Below are positions 1-12,703 of a stretch of DNA of 64,000 nucleotides, one piece after another; the stretch's first letter is position 1; every line of letters begins with the position of its first letter. This DNA is from Endothia cerciana (Eukaryota; Ascomycota; Sordariomycetes; Diaporthales; Cryphonectriaceae), in assembly GCA_026119935.1 (NCBI GenBank), contig JALRMH010000002.1, forward strand, positions 868,001 to 932,000, written 5' to 3'. The notes under the pieces are model-generated. The model saw only the letters and a program-made list of their open reading frames with translations, did no database searches and was not told where the DNA came from. The position numbers and the translations under genes were made by a program.

Positions 1-1880
1 AGTGAAGAAGACTGTCTGGCATATTCAGCCTTGTACTGTGTTGTTCCCACCACCGGATCACTGTTCTCAAGACAGTATCGATTCCAGATTGACCAGACGA
101 CAGGAGATCCTAAACCATTCCTGATATATACCCATTGGTGTTCTCATCCGGTTGATCAGCCGGCGGTGTCTCCTTTCTGCATCGCCCCATCAAAGAACGT
201 AGCATTTGTGCTGCAGGATGCTGGAAGAACAGCTCCAGCTCCTCATGCCTTCCCTCTTTGGACACTCCTCAATATTCCAGGCACCGGCACCCTCCTCCCC
301 TGGTCTCCAACTCAGGGCTGTCTTTGAGAGGAGCCTACTTCCCTCCTGGTGGGTTTCACACCGCAGGGAAGCAACAGTCCACGATGCGGCCACAAAGTGT
401 CTGCACATCGACCCGGAGCCCTCCTCCCACAACTGCCTAACTTGCACCAGCACAACCACGGCTTCTGGACTCCAACACGACGTCCTCCTCTTTTTTTCCC
501 ACACACTTTTCAAAAAAGACACACCCACGATTTGACAGGTGGCAGAATTTCAGTTGCTGCAGCGACTGGCCGCCTCTGAAACTTCTACAAAATCCCTGCC
601 GTATTCGCAGCTCCTCGGCCCAACTCTCCCTTCTTCCCTTCCCTTCCTCGACAGCCTTTGACTTCTCGCGTCTCGAACGTCAGGGTCATGATCTCTTGTC
701 CACACTCAACCACTCACCCGTTCATTCCTCAAGACGCCCTCAGGTCTTAAGGCATCAGGTTCAGGTAAGCGGACATCCTCAACACCCATCCACTCGCACG
801 TCCATCCATCTATCTGCCCACACGTTCCCAACACCATCGAGAGGCATCACCACTCGCCGACCAAGGTATGGTCCGCCTTACAAAGACCTCTTGAGTCGGG
901 CCTTTCGCGTTGCTCGTGCCATCACGGGTGCTGGAGGCTTCTATTGCATTTGATGAGGCAGTGGTCGAGTGGCACTGCCTCGTCTTCATGATCCGTTTCT
1001 CGCACACGAATGCCATACCTTCCCTTACTTGATCGTCAGTAACAGCTCCCACCATCTACACTCCATCTTGATAAATCCTTGAGCATCCCCAGCCCCAGCA
1101 CCTGCTCCGCCTTACGTGCCTGGTCAGCTTCAGGAGGTCCTGCTGCCTTCTTTCGTCTTTCACCACCATAACAAAAGTAGTCTGCCACAGGTCGCGAAGA
1201 GAGTAGGTGGGTGCTCCTCTCCTCTCCTCTCCTCTCCCTCTCCTCCCCTCCCCTCTGTGTGAGACGTGTCGAGCTCCCCATCTCCTCCCCCAACCCCTGA
1301 AAGTCATATCCCGCCTCCACCACTCGACTTCCTCTTCCCTCTTCTTCTCAACTCCCGCCCCGCCAGAAGTTTCTTCTGTTTGTTTCAGCCCCTCCTCGTC
1401 GGGTTGATCATCTCGTCCTCAGTCCCTCACAGCATCGTCATCTCTGGATGGTAATATCGTCCAACCTCAGCCTTCTCTCCCAACCATCTTCCATCTACTC
1501 AACCTCCCAGCTATACATTCTCTTGCCTTCCTTCTCTTTGGTTCATCAGACATGCTGACGATATCCACAGATCCTTCTTTCCCTTGGTCTGAACCTGGAT
1601 CAGTCGTCTCATTCCTCGTGAGACATCTCCAACAGATCACGTCTTCCTGGTCAGTCCTCATCCCCATCTTCCAACGCTGTCTAGCATCAGATGCCTCTCA
1701 TTGTTCGACAAATGCACCACCATCAACGCTTCCCAGCCTTTCACAGCTGGATATCCCTTTCACCTCCTTCCCCTTTGACTGCGCACTTTCGCCCATATCA
1801 CGGTTTCGCTTCCCGCCTCTCGCGGATCATTTACTTAGAGTAGCTGACAGCTGCCCAGCTAGCGATCACATCCTTCCGAC
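1..1880. other. Upstream region of the Ded1-like helicase gene; no gene recognised
   Basis: No recognisable protein is encoded here. The plus strand is strongly pyrimidine-rich, with a CT-rich tract at 1213-1256 and frequent CTC/TCC runs up to the start codon at 1881. This is typical of promoters and 5' leaders of highly expressed filamentous-fungal genes. The transcription start could lie far upstream and a leader intron cannot be excluded, but I could not pick one. The short open frames here are low-complexity Ser/Pro/Thr-rich translations of the CT-rich sequence and are not supported. Confidence 0.6.
1213..1256 (+). repeat. CT-rich polypyrimidine tract
   Basis: About 44 nt of irregular CTCCT/CCTCT repeats lie roughly 625 bp upstream of the helicase start codon. 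In filamentous fungi such CT tracts are common in promoters and leaders just around transcription starts, so this may mark the core promoter. That role is inferred from composition only. Confidence 0.6.
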
Positions 1881-4060
1881 ATGTCCTCGAACTGGAACAA
1901 GGGCTGGGAGCCCAAGCCTGACGGCAACTGGAACTCTGCTCCGGCCGCCGCCGCCGCGGCTGAGCAGCCATCCATCGCCGCTGTTGACGCTGGCCCTGAG
2001 CCCAAGAACGGCAGCGAGGGTGCCACCAACGCGGACAATGCTGCCGGTCCCGACGCCGTCACTGGCGACACCGGCCCAGCCACCACTGCGGCCAACGAGC
2101 AGTGGGTCGGTCACGGCCAGGCCAAGTATAACTACGATGAGTTTGCTGCACGCCTGGGAGAGTACGACGGCAACGCTCGCGTCTACGCTTGGGACGGTGA
2201 GGACGGTGATATTGGTCCCGAGTATCCGGAGCTCGAGGCCGAGATCTTTGGTCCTCCTGACGAGCGCGGTACTGGCGCGCCCCTCGGCGTCGCAGGTCCG
2301 AGTTTGAATAAGTTAGTACCTCGATTCCCAATTGCCCTTATGCAGCTTTCTGACGTGTATGGTTAGTATCGTCGAAATCAAGCTCGAGCAGGAGGGTCCC
2401 GTTCGGATCTTCCCTGTCATGCGCTTCGAGGAGGCCGGTCTGCACCCGGCTATGGCCAAGAACATTGAGCTCTCTGGATACAAGGTTCCCACCCCCATCC
2501 AGAAGTACTGTATGCCTGCTATCTCCGCTGGTCACGATGTCATCGGCATTGCGCAGACCGGTAAGTCTTCTTGTTTCCGTATGGTCTCGCGCTCACAGCA
2601 ACTGACAAGGCTCCCAGGCTCCGGCAAGACCGCAGCTTACCTGATTCCCATCCTCAACAAGTTGATGGGCAAGGCCAAGAAGCTCGCGGCTCCCCGCCCC
2701 AACCCTACGACCTATCGTCCTGGTTTTGACCCCCCCGTTCGCGCAGAGCCCCTGGTCTGCATAGTCGTTCCCACCCGCGAGCTGGCTATCCAGATCTTCA
2801 TGGAAGCCCGCAAGCTGTGCTACCGCAGCATGCTGCGCCCCTGCGTCATCTACGGTGGTGGCCCTATCCGGTACCAGATTGACCAGCTATCCCTAGGCTG
2901 TGACATCTTGATTGCCTCCCCTGGCCGTCTGATCGACTTCATCGACCGCCCCCAGGTCCTAACGCTTCGCCGCCTGAAGTATATGGTCATTGACGAGGCT
3001 GACGAGATGCTCCACGATGACTGGAAGGAGGAATTTGACAAGATCCTTGGTGGCGGTGGTTAGTACATCTACACTCTCACTTGCGCAGTCGCGACTAATA
3101 GTCTCAACAGAGCAGGAGGAGGGCAACATCCAGTACATGCTCTTCTCGGCGACCTTCCCCAAGGACCTCCGTGAGCTCGCCTCGGAGAACCTGGCCACTG
3201 AGCACGTCCGCTTCCGTGTCGGCCGTGCCGGCAGCACTCACCTGAACATCCATCAGCAGATCATGAACGTTGGCCCTCACATGAAGCGAAGTGCTACCCT
3301 GGACCTCCTGAACGCCATGCCTCCTGCACGAACCATCATCTTCGTCAACCACAAGCGTACTGCTGACGAGCTCGACGATTTTCTGTTCAACGCTGGCATG
3401 CCGTGCACTTCCATCCACTCTGACCGTACTCAGCGTGAGCGTGAGGATGCCATGCGTTCCTTCCGCAAGGGCACGTCCCCCATCCTGATCGCCACCGGTC
3501 TCTCGGCCCGTGGTATCGATGTCCGAAACGTCGTTCACGTCATCAACTACGATCTCCCCAGCGCGGACCAGGGCGGCATCGAGGAGTACACTCACCGAAT
3601 TGGTAAGACAACCTCCGCAAGGCAATCTTACTCTCTTCGCTAACTCATCTCATCAGGTCGTACTGGTCGCATCGGTCATCAGGGTCTGGCCACTTCGTTC
3701 TTCACCGACCGCGATGAGGACCTGGCTCCTGTTCTGGTCCGCACCTTGCTCGAGACTAATCAGTCGATCCCTGCGTTCCTGGAGGCCCACATTCCCGAGG
3801 GCAACGACCGCAACAAGTGGGAGTCCGAGGGCGACTTCGCCATTGATGATGCCACGGCTGAAGGTGCTGGCGGCTGGACTGGTGAGTCTGGCGGTGGTGA
3901 CAACACTGCCAACGCTTGGAACGGCGCCGGTGAGTCTTCCGGCAACGCTTGGGTCGGTGGCGCCGGTGAGTCTTCCGGCAACGCTTGGGTTGGTGGCGCC
4001 GGTGAGTCCTCTGGCAACGCCTGGGACTCTGGCGCTGCCCAGCCCACTGCGGCTTGGTAA
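1881..4060 (+). CDS. DEAD-box ATP-dependent RNA helicase, Ded1/DDX3/Vasa-like
   Basis: Predicted exons are 1881-2311, 2367-2560, 2618-3058, 3111-3602 and 3657-4060, giving 653 aa. The introns are 52-57 nt with GT-AG ends, and their joins rebuild motifs exactly. The protein has a Gly/Ala/Asn-rich N-terminus, then a Q-motif region (IELSGYKVPTPIQ). Next come motif I AQTGSGKT (206-213), PTRELA, DEAD (334-337), SAT (368-370) and HRIGRTGR (517-524). The family unwinds RNA or RNPs with ATP and acts in translation initiation or mRNP remodelling. Motif order and the Q-motif sequence fit the Ded1/DDX3/Vasa branch. The core is divergent enough that it may be a second Ded1-like paralogue rather than the essential Ded1 itself. 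The C-terminus carries three 12-residue repeats of the type GAGESSGNAWVG ending in a terminal Trp. The start is the first ATG of the frame and precedes a Trp/Gly-rich opening. Confidence 0.94.
3923..4030 (+). repeat. Three tandem 36-bp coding repeats in the helicase tail
   Basis: Three 36-bp units (3923-3958, 3959-3994, 3995-4030) encode near-identical 12-residue blocks with the core GESSGNAW. The first two differ by few bases and the third is more diverged. Each unit contains the string CGGTGAGTC, which matches a consensus 5' splice donor. The region is low-complexity, Gly/Ser/Asn/Trp-rich and lies after the helicase core, as in the disordered tails of Ded1/Vasa proteins. Confidence 0.9.
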
Positions 4061-7000
4061 GCGCCTCGCGTTTCTTCTCGTGTCGAAAGGCACTTGCCTT
4101 GCATGGTGTCTTCATGATGCCTAAGGCGTATCTGCATCGTCTGCTCCTACGAGAGAGATCTTGAGGGGCTTCTATTTTGCGCGTTGTCACGACAAGGTTG
4201 TTGAGTAGATGGACGATAGATGCCCTGTGGATAATTGATTTCGATGACCAGCAGTCCGACTCGGCGCATGCTACCTTTTGCGCGTTCGATGAGGATACGT
4301 TGACCTCTTCTTCAGGTGTTCTACATCTTCCACAGACAATCAACAACCAGAATAGTCGAATCGACATTGATGATTTCCTTACCTTGTCCCTATGCCTGAG
4401 TCAAATTATGTTGCTTCCATACATAGATCAAGATCAAGTAACCTGGTTCTCAGACGGTGGCTCAGCTCAGGTATGACGGTTCGTGGCTAATCTAGGCCGT
4501 GGGAGCGTGGTACACCTTTCCAATCCCCCCTCCGCGTTATCTAAACTGCGAGGGACAGCGATACGATCAGCAAAAGGCCCCTCTGGATCCGTGATGACCT
4601 GTAGACCACCAAAGAAAGATCGATGGAAAGAGGATAAAAAGCCGTCGCGCACTTCTCCTAGAAGGCCCGATGACCTCGGAACGTTTGTGCCCTAGGCAGA
4701 GAACAAGGTCTGCGGCTCTTACTTCCTGAATGTAGACTGATTTCTAATCTAGAACGAGCTGCCCCATTATGCATGGAGAAGACAGTCAGTGACCAAGTAC
4801 TACGTAGTGCAGCATGATGGACGACAAGAGGCTAACCATCTGCCCCAGCAATAGGCAAGGGAGGGTTCTCGTCTTCTTCCGTGTACAAGGAGAAAGGGAC
4901 AGACAAGGGCAGGGAAGATTGAACGGCCTCAGAACGCGAAGACCGGATTGGTTCATTAGTCTGTTGTGAGAAGAAAGGTTCCCCTTTCGACACGTACAAG
5001 TTTTATTCCTTTGGAAGGGGACTCGACGGTCCGCACCTCTCTCTCTCTCTCTCTTCCTCTGGCCGTGCGGCGGAAGGACGTACCCCGATGGGGAGCATCT
5101 GAGGTGTAGCACATGGCCGGCCTGACGAGGACGGGCTCAGACGGACTCTCACACGCGGGTTGCACACGCTCGCCGTGACAGGCCTTGGTCACTGTATCCC
5201 GTACGTTGGTGGTTAGACCAGCCGACCTACTACAGATCGACAGGCAGGCCGACCCCCCGGGCAAAGTCGACAGGTCATGCTGTGACACCCCCCGTAGCCG
5301 TCTCGCCTGTTCCTCCTAGGGGTCCTCCGGTCAGGTCCCTCATCGGAGAGAAGCAACATAATCTTCATCTACTCAGGGACGAGCACTCAGCCCTCCGGCG
5401 TGCATTGCTGCTCTGCGCTGCGAGCATGTTATGTTGGCTCACGAGATAGCAGGGGCGGAGGTGAATCTTCGCCCCCGTGTCTCACACACTCATCACAGTC
5501 GCGAACGGGGATGCTCGAGGAGCAGGAAGCTTCAGGACATTCTCGCCATAGGACGCTCCTCCTGGTCGGTCACCCATCCTCCCTGGTGGAATCATCCCCC
5601 CCCCCCCCGGGGGGTTAACTTGTAATACACGCCCTTCCTTCTTCCCTTGTTCAGTGATCAGAGGGCACGGGCGTCCGAACATCCCAGCATGCCAGAATTT
5701 AGGAACAACGACAACTCCTCACGGGCTTGGCAAGCAGTAAGACGGATGAGCCGGATCCAGAGGCGGGGGCAAATTCTCTCTCCTCTCTCTCTCTCCACCA
5801 TGGATGGATTACTCACTCGTCGGTCACACTCTTCCGGCCTGCCGCCCCCGAGACGGGGGCCATGATCGTGCATGGCATGGCATGGCCATACATACATTAG
5901 TACGGCAAGGTCCAGCACTCGCCGAGCCAGAAGCGGAAAGTCGGTTTCTGTGCCGCACGCAGCCACGTACGTTCGGCCGCTGAGACGGGGTCACGCACGG
6001 GTGGATGGAGGTGTGGATTGGGGGGGGGGGGGCGGCTCGTGGATCTGTGAGCCGGTAGGTGGATCTCGCGATCTTTCAGCCTGGCCCCGTCTGACAAATG
6101 CTTTAATTGTCTCTCCTTGGGGGAGGCATCCTCCGGAGCATCCGGGCGGCGGGACCATGTCTTGCCACCCGGTCGAAAGGGGAACTTCCCAAGGTCGTAT
6201 ACGGAACTGTTCCCCCTGTTTTCCTCGTCCAGGTCTCTCTCCCCCTCTCCCTACGAGACCTCTCATCGTGTTCTGGTGCCTCAGGAGCCCATGTTTCCTA
6301 AGCAGGTTGGCTTGTAATCAAGCCGGGGGCGGCACTGGGCCGTGTTACTTTCACGATGCCTGCGCTTACTGCCGGATGGTCGAGGCGTCCAGGTGAGCTC
6401 CGCCGTCTGTCAACATGACCTCAAGACGAAGCCCAGCCAGCCAGACGGCCTCACTGTGTCCATCCCACTTACCGGCGTCTTGTCTTGGAGCTGCCTGTCC
6501 TCGGGGCTAGCCGTGAAGGCGGACAGGGCTTCCAGTTGTGCACGCTCTGTTGCCACTTCAAGCTGCTCGTGCCCTCGGGCTGGTTACGCGTCGGGCCTTT
6601 TTCAGCGCAGACAGGAGGGACACGGCGCGTGTACCAGCAGCACCAGGCTTGATAATTGGGTGCCAGGGTCTCGATGCCGTCGTCCTTCCGGAGCGACTGG
6701 CTGTTATGGTAGGCGCCAGCGTCACGTACCTGATGTAACCAACCTGATACAGGCAAATACCTGCGCGCCATACGCGCGAGTCCTCATGCTCCACTCGGAG
6801 ATCTCGATGACCGCGCGAAAGAACAGTGTGTCATGGGGAGGTTGGGGCTCACAACGCATCAGCAATGTGATCCAGCACGCCAGCCTGATCACGATGTTCA
6901 CGCCGGGACGACCAAGCCCCTCGCTCTGGGGTCTCCTTCGGGCATGGCTCACGGCGGCGGCCCCCCCCCCCCGGTCACACAAGCCCACAATCACACGAGA

Positions 7001-8569
7001 CCACTGCTTGAGCCGTGAGCTGAGCGACCTAGTCCAGTCCGCTCCCTTGGGGACGTCAGGTGCACGCCAGTGGCGAGACGACATCCCGGCCTCACTGCCC
7101 TTCAGCCTCCCAAACCTGCTGCTCCCGTTGCCTCGTCAATACTCGGGCTGGCGTGGCTTGTCGCATCACGTCAATGGCAAGATCCGTGGCCCTGGACTCC
7201 TGGCCCTGACAGCCTGGGTAGGTGGTCGGAGAATCATTCGTCCTCGCAGTGTCTCCGCGATAGGAGAGGAGGCGGTTCCGGAGATGACTCACTCCGGCGA
7301 GACCTGACGCGGGCGCGTGAATATCCATGGAACCTAGGGGAAACGCACCTGCTTACAGGGTGAGGCGAAGTGGAGACGGATTGTAGGTAGTCGCCGTCCA
7401 AGCGATCCCGTCAGCTCTGGTGTTCGGCGGCATAGGCCCTGAGCGTGTAAGCCCCATCCTCGCAGAGGGCACGTAGGGAGACCCGCTGGTAGCGAAGATA
7501 GCCACGATGCGTGAGTATCTGGTGCTTGATGAGTTCCATGTGCTTCGGCTTTTCCACTTCTCCCCAATCGGCTCGCCGTGCTGGAGCCGAAGAGGAGATG
7601 CTCGTTGGAGTTTATCACGGATACTAAAGGGGGGGGGGGGGGTATTTGCGCTTAAGCGAGGACAACCAAAGGCCAATACGACGAGGATATCATCGATTCT
7701 CAGGGTGGTTTTTGTTTTGAAAAGTTTTGTTCTTTTTGCTAAAAATTAGGATGTGTTCTCCTTGTGTAGACCAGCTCAGGTCTCGAAGGCGGTTCTCTGT
7801 ACAGGGAAGCTCTTCTCGTCGCGGCTGGCCTAATGTGAGGATTGAGGCCCGTCCAGTGTGCTCGAGATAGCCCGTGCTGGGGGTTCCTTCGGAGCAGGCC
7901 CGGAAATGGTTCTCAACTTCAACAATACTTATCTAGAGCACATGAGGTCAGCTTGGCAGAGAGCCTCGAGATGGTCCGTCCTAGGGTGATTTGCGCGTGC
8001 TGGCAGCCCGTTCTATGCTTTCGCATAACAGGCGCCTGCCACGCTGGCCGCTCAACAAACTCCAAACTCGTCTCTGCTGCCAGTAGATAGTCATAGCCAC
8101 ATATATGGCTGCTTCACAAACCGCCACCCCACTCCACGACGTTCCTGCCCCTCAATAGCTCGAGTCTTGGTTTCCCACCTGACCAGACTCCAGCCCAAGT
8201 TTGTTCCAACAAAAGCAAGGCGCGAAGGCATTCTCACACTCATCGTACACGGTGTACTCACACCTCATATCCCATGTAATAACCCGTTTGAGCCCAGGAG
8301 ACAGACACCTTCCAAATGCATGCAAAACGCAAGTGCGCTTTTCGACCCCTGTGTCAGCCCCAGTCCCCTTGTACGCCATCTGGATGACGAGCAAGCTAGC
8401 GGTATCAAACCACCCCCCCCCCCCCACACTTCCGCCTTATTTTCCAGCAGATGAGAAAACTGAATTAATTCGAGAAAAAAAGACACAAAAAAAAAGGGGG
8501 GGGGGTATAAATGATAGTGATGATGACGACGATGTCCAAATCTGCAAATAAAGCAGTAGATATGCGCCA
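4061..8569. other. Convergent intergenic region of about 4.5 kb; no gene recognised
   Basis: This lies between the 3' ends of the helicase (+) and the cyclin (-). I see no conserved protein on either strand. It contains a (CT)n microsatellite at 5037-5054, C13 followed by G6 at 5596-5614, G13 at 6020-6032, C12 at 6961-6972, G14 at 7629-7642, C13 at 8413-8425 and A9G10 at 8487-8505. The longest open frame (about 320 codons, ending at 7307) reads through the C12 run, starts at a non-ATG codon, and is Ser/Arg/Pro-rich without domain-like features. I treat it as chance. Confidence 0.55.
5596..5614. repeat. Poly(C)13 followed by poly(G)6
   Basis: Thirteen C residues run directly into six G residues. 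This is one of the many G/C homopolymer runs in the noncoding DNA of this window. The C/G junction could fold back on itself. Confidence 0.9.
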
Positions 8570-10663
8570 TCAGTTCAAAATTTCCGTCCACATTCCAGGA
8601 CCCCCGAAGCCGCTCATGGCAGGATGCATCGAATGGATCTGGAGTTGAGCCGCCTCAGCAGAGCAGCAGACTCGCTTGCGGCCCTCGCAGGACGGGGCAG
8701 GAACCTGGAAATGATTGTCCTCCCCAGCGAAGCTAGAGTGCCTGGAACTGCAGTCCTCGCGCAACAGCTCGCGGACATTCTCCTGGAGGCCATGGTCTCC
8801 CGACAGGGGCCGGCTTCGCTTAGACCCGGCTTTGGGCGCCGATGTCATTGAACCTCGAACCGCGAAAGACCGCTGCCAGTTGTCATGCAGAGCCTGCAGG
8901 GCTTGTGCTGCATCATTTGTCGCGTCGTCGACCTCGAAATCTCTAATGCCTTCTTGTTTCGAAAAACCTAGAGTTCCTGGCTCCATTGAACCGGAGTAGG
9001 GGTTGGGCGAACCAGACATTCTCTCCGTGTAATCCCCGACATATGAAGAGATGGTGGACCTCGTGGCAAACCTCTCATCCACCAGCTTCGCAGAGCGGCA
9101 GCGCGCCTGTACCTCGAGGTTGATACAATCCGACCTGGGGTATGGCGCACTGGCTAGCGATGAGATTGAGGATGATCGAGACGTGCCAGACGAGTCCGAG
9201 ACCATCGATTCGGGAGAAGAAACCGTCGAGACTGAAGTTGCGAGGGATGAGCGACGTGAAGTGTAGTAGTTCTGCGGCGATGTAGACATCGGACCTGACC
9301 ACCGGTCGAGCATTATGCCGCTCTGCACAGACCCAGCCGTGGACACGGCCAAGCTCATCGCTGAGCTGGGGCACATGAGCTGAGGCGTCGAGGGGTCGCG
9401 AAGGGCACTGACCTGGGGCGTCAGGCGGGGAGTCGGCAGAAGTCCGAAAGTAGGAGCCAGCCGGCTGACAGCTTGAGCTGACGACGGCGAAGGCTCCATG
9501 ACGGAAGGCGCCTTGAAGATGCGCGGCACCGGTGTGGCGTCCCGAGATCCGCATTCAAATGCAGCCGACTCGTCCTGGGCGGCAGCCAGGATGGATCGGG
9601 GTGACAGTGAGCGCGGAGACAAGGACGGTACTGGAGAATACCGACCCGTACACAGTACGTCTTCCAGATTCTCCAAGTCCGAGTTCAACAGGCGAATGAT
9701 GCGTTTGAAGACGTCGCATTGACGTTCGAACTGTGTATTGGCCAGACCGGAGCCCGGAGCCGGCGGCTGAGACGGGCTGTACTTCATGACACAGTCTGTC
9801 CAGCGATGATAAACCTCGTCGGTGATGTGAAGCTTCCAGTTCACCGCGAGAAGAAAAGCCATTTCGTTTTGGTTGATCTCGTTGGTGTTGAGACCAGAGA
9901 TCTTGCTCCATGCTCGAGCAGAGTAATTTCGATCCTGCAGATACTTGGACGCCAGGATGAGGGCCGCAAGGAACATCCGGCGGCCGCATTGCAGAGCGCG
10001 GCTCGAATGACAATCGTCAGTCTGCTCCATGGTAAAATCACGCTCGGGGAGCTGATCCTTGATGAGAACTAAATAGTAGAGTGCGACTTGGAGGGTGGAG
10101 TAGCTCGTCCGCGAGCGGCGCAACGTCTCCTGGATGAAAGTCCGCAGGGGGAGCACGCTCGAGTTGGTCTCGTCGCGGCAAACCACAGAGGATGTCGGCC
10201 ATATTGCCTCGACAATCTGGGTTGAGGAATCTAGAATCTGTTTTAGAAAGGATGTCCGGTCTAGGGGTTGCCTAGATTCTCGTCACGGCTTACCGACTAG
10301 GTTGTCGACGAAGTTGAGCTTGCGCTCTGCCTGTCTGACCAAAGGAGGCGGGCAGCCAGTGCGGGTCGTCGCGGTGTTCGAGGTGCGCCTCGGGTTTTGT
10401 CGAAGCGAGCGTTGAGCATCCGAGACAAAGAGTTGCGCGTGCTTCTTGGCGAGAGCATAGCCGCATGTCGAGGAAGACACATCCAACGGGTATGAAGAAA
10501 CGTCGGAGATGGAGGAAGTAGTGGTGTCGTCGGAAAATTGAGAAGATGAGGATGTTACATCAGAGCAAACCGAAGCCGTTGCGGAGGAGCTTAGTGAGGA
10601 AGTATATAACCCATTTCGGCGGACCGAGTAGAAATCCTGCGAGGGGTATTCCACCACCGTCAT
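8570..10663 (-). CDS. Pho85-type cyclin (Pcl/Pas1-like)
   Basis: Two exons are predicted on the minus strand, 10294-10663 and 8570-10230, joined across a 63-nt intron (10231-10293). The product is 676 aa. The acceptor is a CTAG chosen because it is the in-phase site that completes the line NLV-DSSTQIVEAIW. The N-terminal 110 residues are Ser/Thr-rich. A cyclin box follows (about 115-260) with the segments RSRTSYSTLQVALYYL and LAALILASKYLQDRNYSARA, which fit the Pcl1/2 and S. pombe Pas1 type that activates the Pho85/Pef1 CDK. The remaining 400 residues are Ser/Pro-rich and probably disordered, with many SP/TP sites suited to CDK phosphorylation and turnover. Members act in G1 progression, morphogenesis and nutrient signalling. 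The exact subclass (Pcl1/2, Pcl5 or Clg1) cannot be settled by eye. Confidence 0.88.
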
Positions 10664-12127
10664 CTTGAGTCAAACTCGCGTCGAGAATTAAAAGAAAAGG
10701 CCGATCCGGTCGGATTGTTTCAAACACGTCGAGGGGCCTGGTTTTTTTTTGGGTTTTTTTTTTCTTTCTTTCCCTGGCGCAATATCTGACCTAGACGAGT
10801 GACTTTATTGGTGAGCCATCGTGTGCCACATAAATACTACTAATTGCGAGTCGGGTTCGTGTTAGGTGATTGGGTGGTGTTGAGGAGTGCGTCGGTCTAC
10901 TGCCGGAGGATTATAGCAGATAGTCGAGGGAAGTTGAGAGGATCCGCAAGGCGTTGGTAAGTCTGATGTAATTGTTGTCCTTTGCTGGCGATGACATGCC
11001 GTGAAGGACAGGAAGAGGAGTCTTTAAGAGGATGGTAAAGGCGCCGCTGTCATCTGAAGTATGAGTAACTTGTGTGTTGTTCAGAGGCAAAGGCCCTGGA
11101 GCATGTGGTCACCGGAGCCTGGCACCCCCTGGGAAGGCAAGCGACTCGATGCTCCAGGCAGTAGCTAGGCCAGGCTGAAGGGTGTCGGGTATGAGCAAGG
11201 ACGGAGACGGGCTGAGGGGCATAAACGAAGATGACGATGATGTTGATTTGGGTATGGTATAGTGGACCGGGCCAGGTAGCGTCTGACCTCCTATGCTGGA
11301 GACGGCCAGGTTAGACACGGCCACGTCCACGACAGGATAGTCTTCCCATTATACGTGTCTGGCCCGAGATGACTCTTTTTCGAACCTGTGATAGGAGTGG
11401 CGAAGGACCCACAAAGCCTTTGCCGCTGGTTGCAAGACTCTGAAGGCCGGACAAAGACAGGGTTCGTGTAGGGTGTAGCGGCTGGGCAGAGGGGGGGGGG
11501 GGGCGAGAGGCTAGTCAAGGTGGGAGACTATCCCACCAGGAGACAACTTCCACCGGGGGGAGTTTGAAGCCAGGCCTGGGTTGGGCGCTCGGCGATCGAG
11601 CCTCGAGGCTGGTTGGGCTGGGGGAGCGAGGAGACAAGGGTACGGGTACGGGCGTGGGCAATAGGCATTGTGGCAGCATTCTGGGATAGATCTGGGCCTT
11701 ACCTGTCGAGTCACAGGCTACGTGACGGGAAATGAGTCGCAGGCGTGGAGTGACGAGTGAGCAGCTGGGCTTGGGCCAGTGATCAGGCCTGGGGGCGAGG
11801 GGCGGAAGCCTGAAGGCGGGGGCCTCGTGTACCCGTGGTGGCGAGTCCCAGGTCCAGGTCCAGGTCCACAGGTCCGGTTCCAGAGGAGTCCGAAACAGGA
11901 GATCCTTGAAGACGAGGGAGTGTGTGACTGTGACTAACCGGCCACGTCCGAGAAGTGAAGAAGCACGAGACGTCGCTTTCGAGATGGTCTCAGCGAAACG
12001 CGCTCGGTGAGTTGAATCCGGGGCGAGACGACGGGTGAGTGAACCGTTCACGGGGATTCCGAGATCGATATTAAAAGAGCCAGACTCTCGTCGTCCACGT
12101 CTCCGTTCGCACTCTTGCTGCCTCTCG

Positions 12128-12148
12128 CTCTCTCTCTCTCTCTCTCTC
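12128..12148. repeat. (TC)n microsatellite
   Basis: This is an uninterrupted TC/CT dinucleotide run. It lies about 1.5 kb upstream of the cyclin start codon, and on the cyclin's sense strand it reads as GA repeats. Confidence 0.85.
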
Positions 12149-12677
12149 GCGCGCAGGTGCAAGTGAATGCCTCACGGGAGAGCGGATGAGAAACAAGTAG
12201 AGGAGAACAGACTGGCCGAGGTGGGGGGAAATGAGTCGTGTGAGAGATCAGGCCGGGTATCCGACTGTGATGAGCGGCGTTTGGTCCGGTGAGATGGGTG
12301 GAGAGGAGATTGGTGTCCCAGGCGAAGAATAACAAATCAAAGAGAAATCATAAGAGGAAAATAAACAGAAAGAGGAGACCAGATCAGGGAAGAGTCGACC
12401 TTGCAACAAATATGTGCAGAAGCAGACCACAAAGAGTCGCCTGGCACTTCTCAAGAGGTCGAATCGAACATCTTGCCTGCTCGATAGCGAAAGAAGGGGG
12501 AGAGGGAGAGGGGATTCACGGCAGCGGGCCCCAAAGCACTTTTGAAGATTCCACTCTGGCGACTGCTGCTGTCTCGCACCCGCGGGACAGCCTGTCCTGC
12601 CAGAGGTACCCCGGCGGCGGCGTCCGGGCGCCAGAGGTACCTACCACCCACCTATCTAGTATCTGCCCGCATCAGGT

Positions 12678-12703
12678 AGGCACAGGCAGGCACAGGCAGG
12701 CAC
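12678..12703. repeat. 10-bp tandem repeat (CACAGGCAGG)
   Basis: About two and a half copies of CACAGGCAGG are arranged head to tail. There is no associated gene. Confidence 0.8.

Noticed and set aside
3104..4137. Long minus-strand open frames opposite the Ded1-like helicase
   Set aside because: They are antisense shadows of conserved helicase exons and of the GES repeats.
6342..7307. Open frame of about 320 codons on the plus strand
   Set aside because: It starts at a non-ATG codon, runs through a C12 homopolymer, is Ser/Arg/Pro-rich and shows no domain-like pattern. GC-rich DNA gives such frames by chance.
11515..12162. Minus-strand open frame of 215 codons upstream of the cyclin
   Set aside because: The N-terminal Arg/Glu repeat comes from the TC microsatellite and the rest is Pro/Arg/Ser-rich without motifs. 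It is more likely cyclin leader or promoter DNA.
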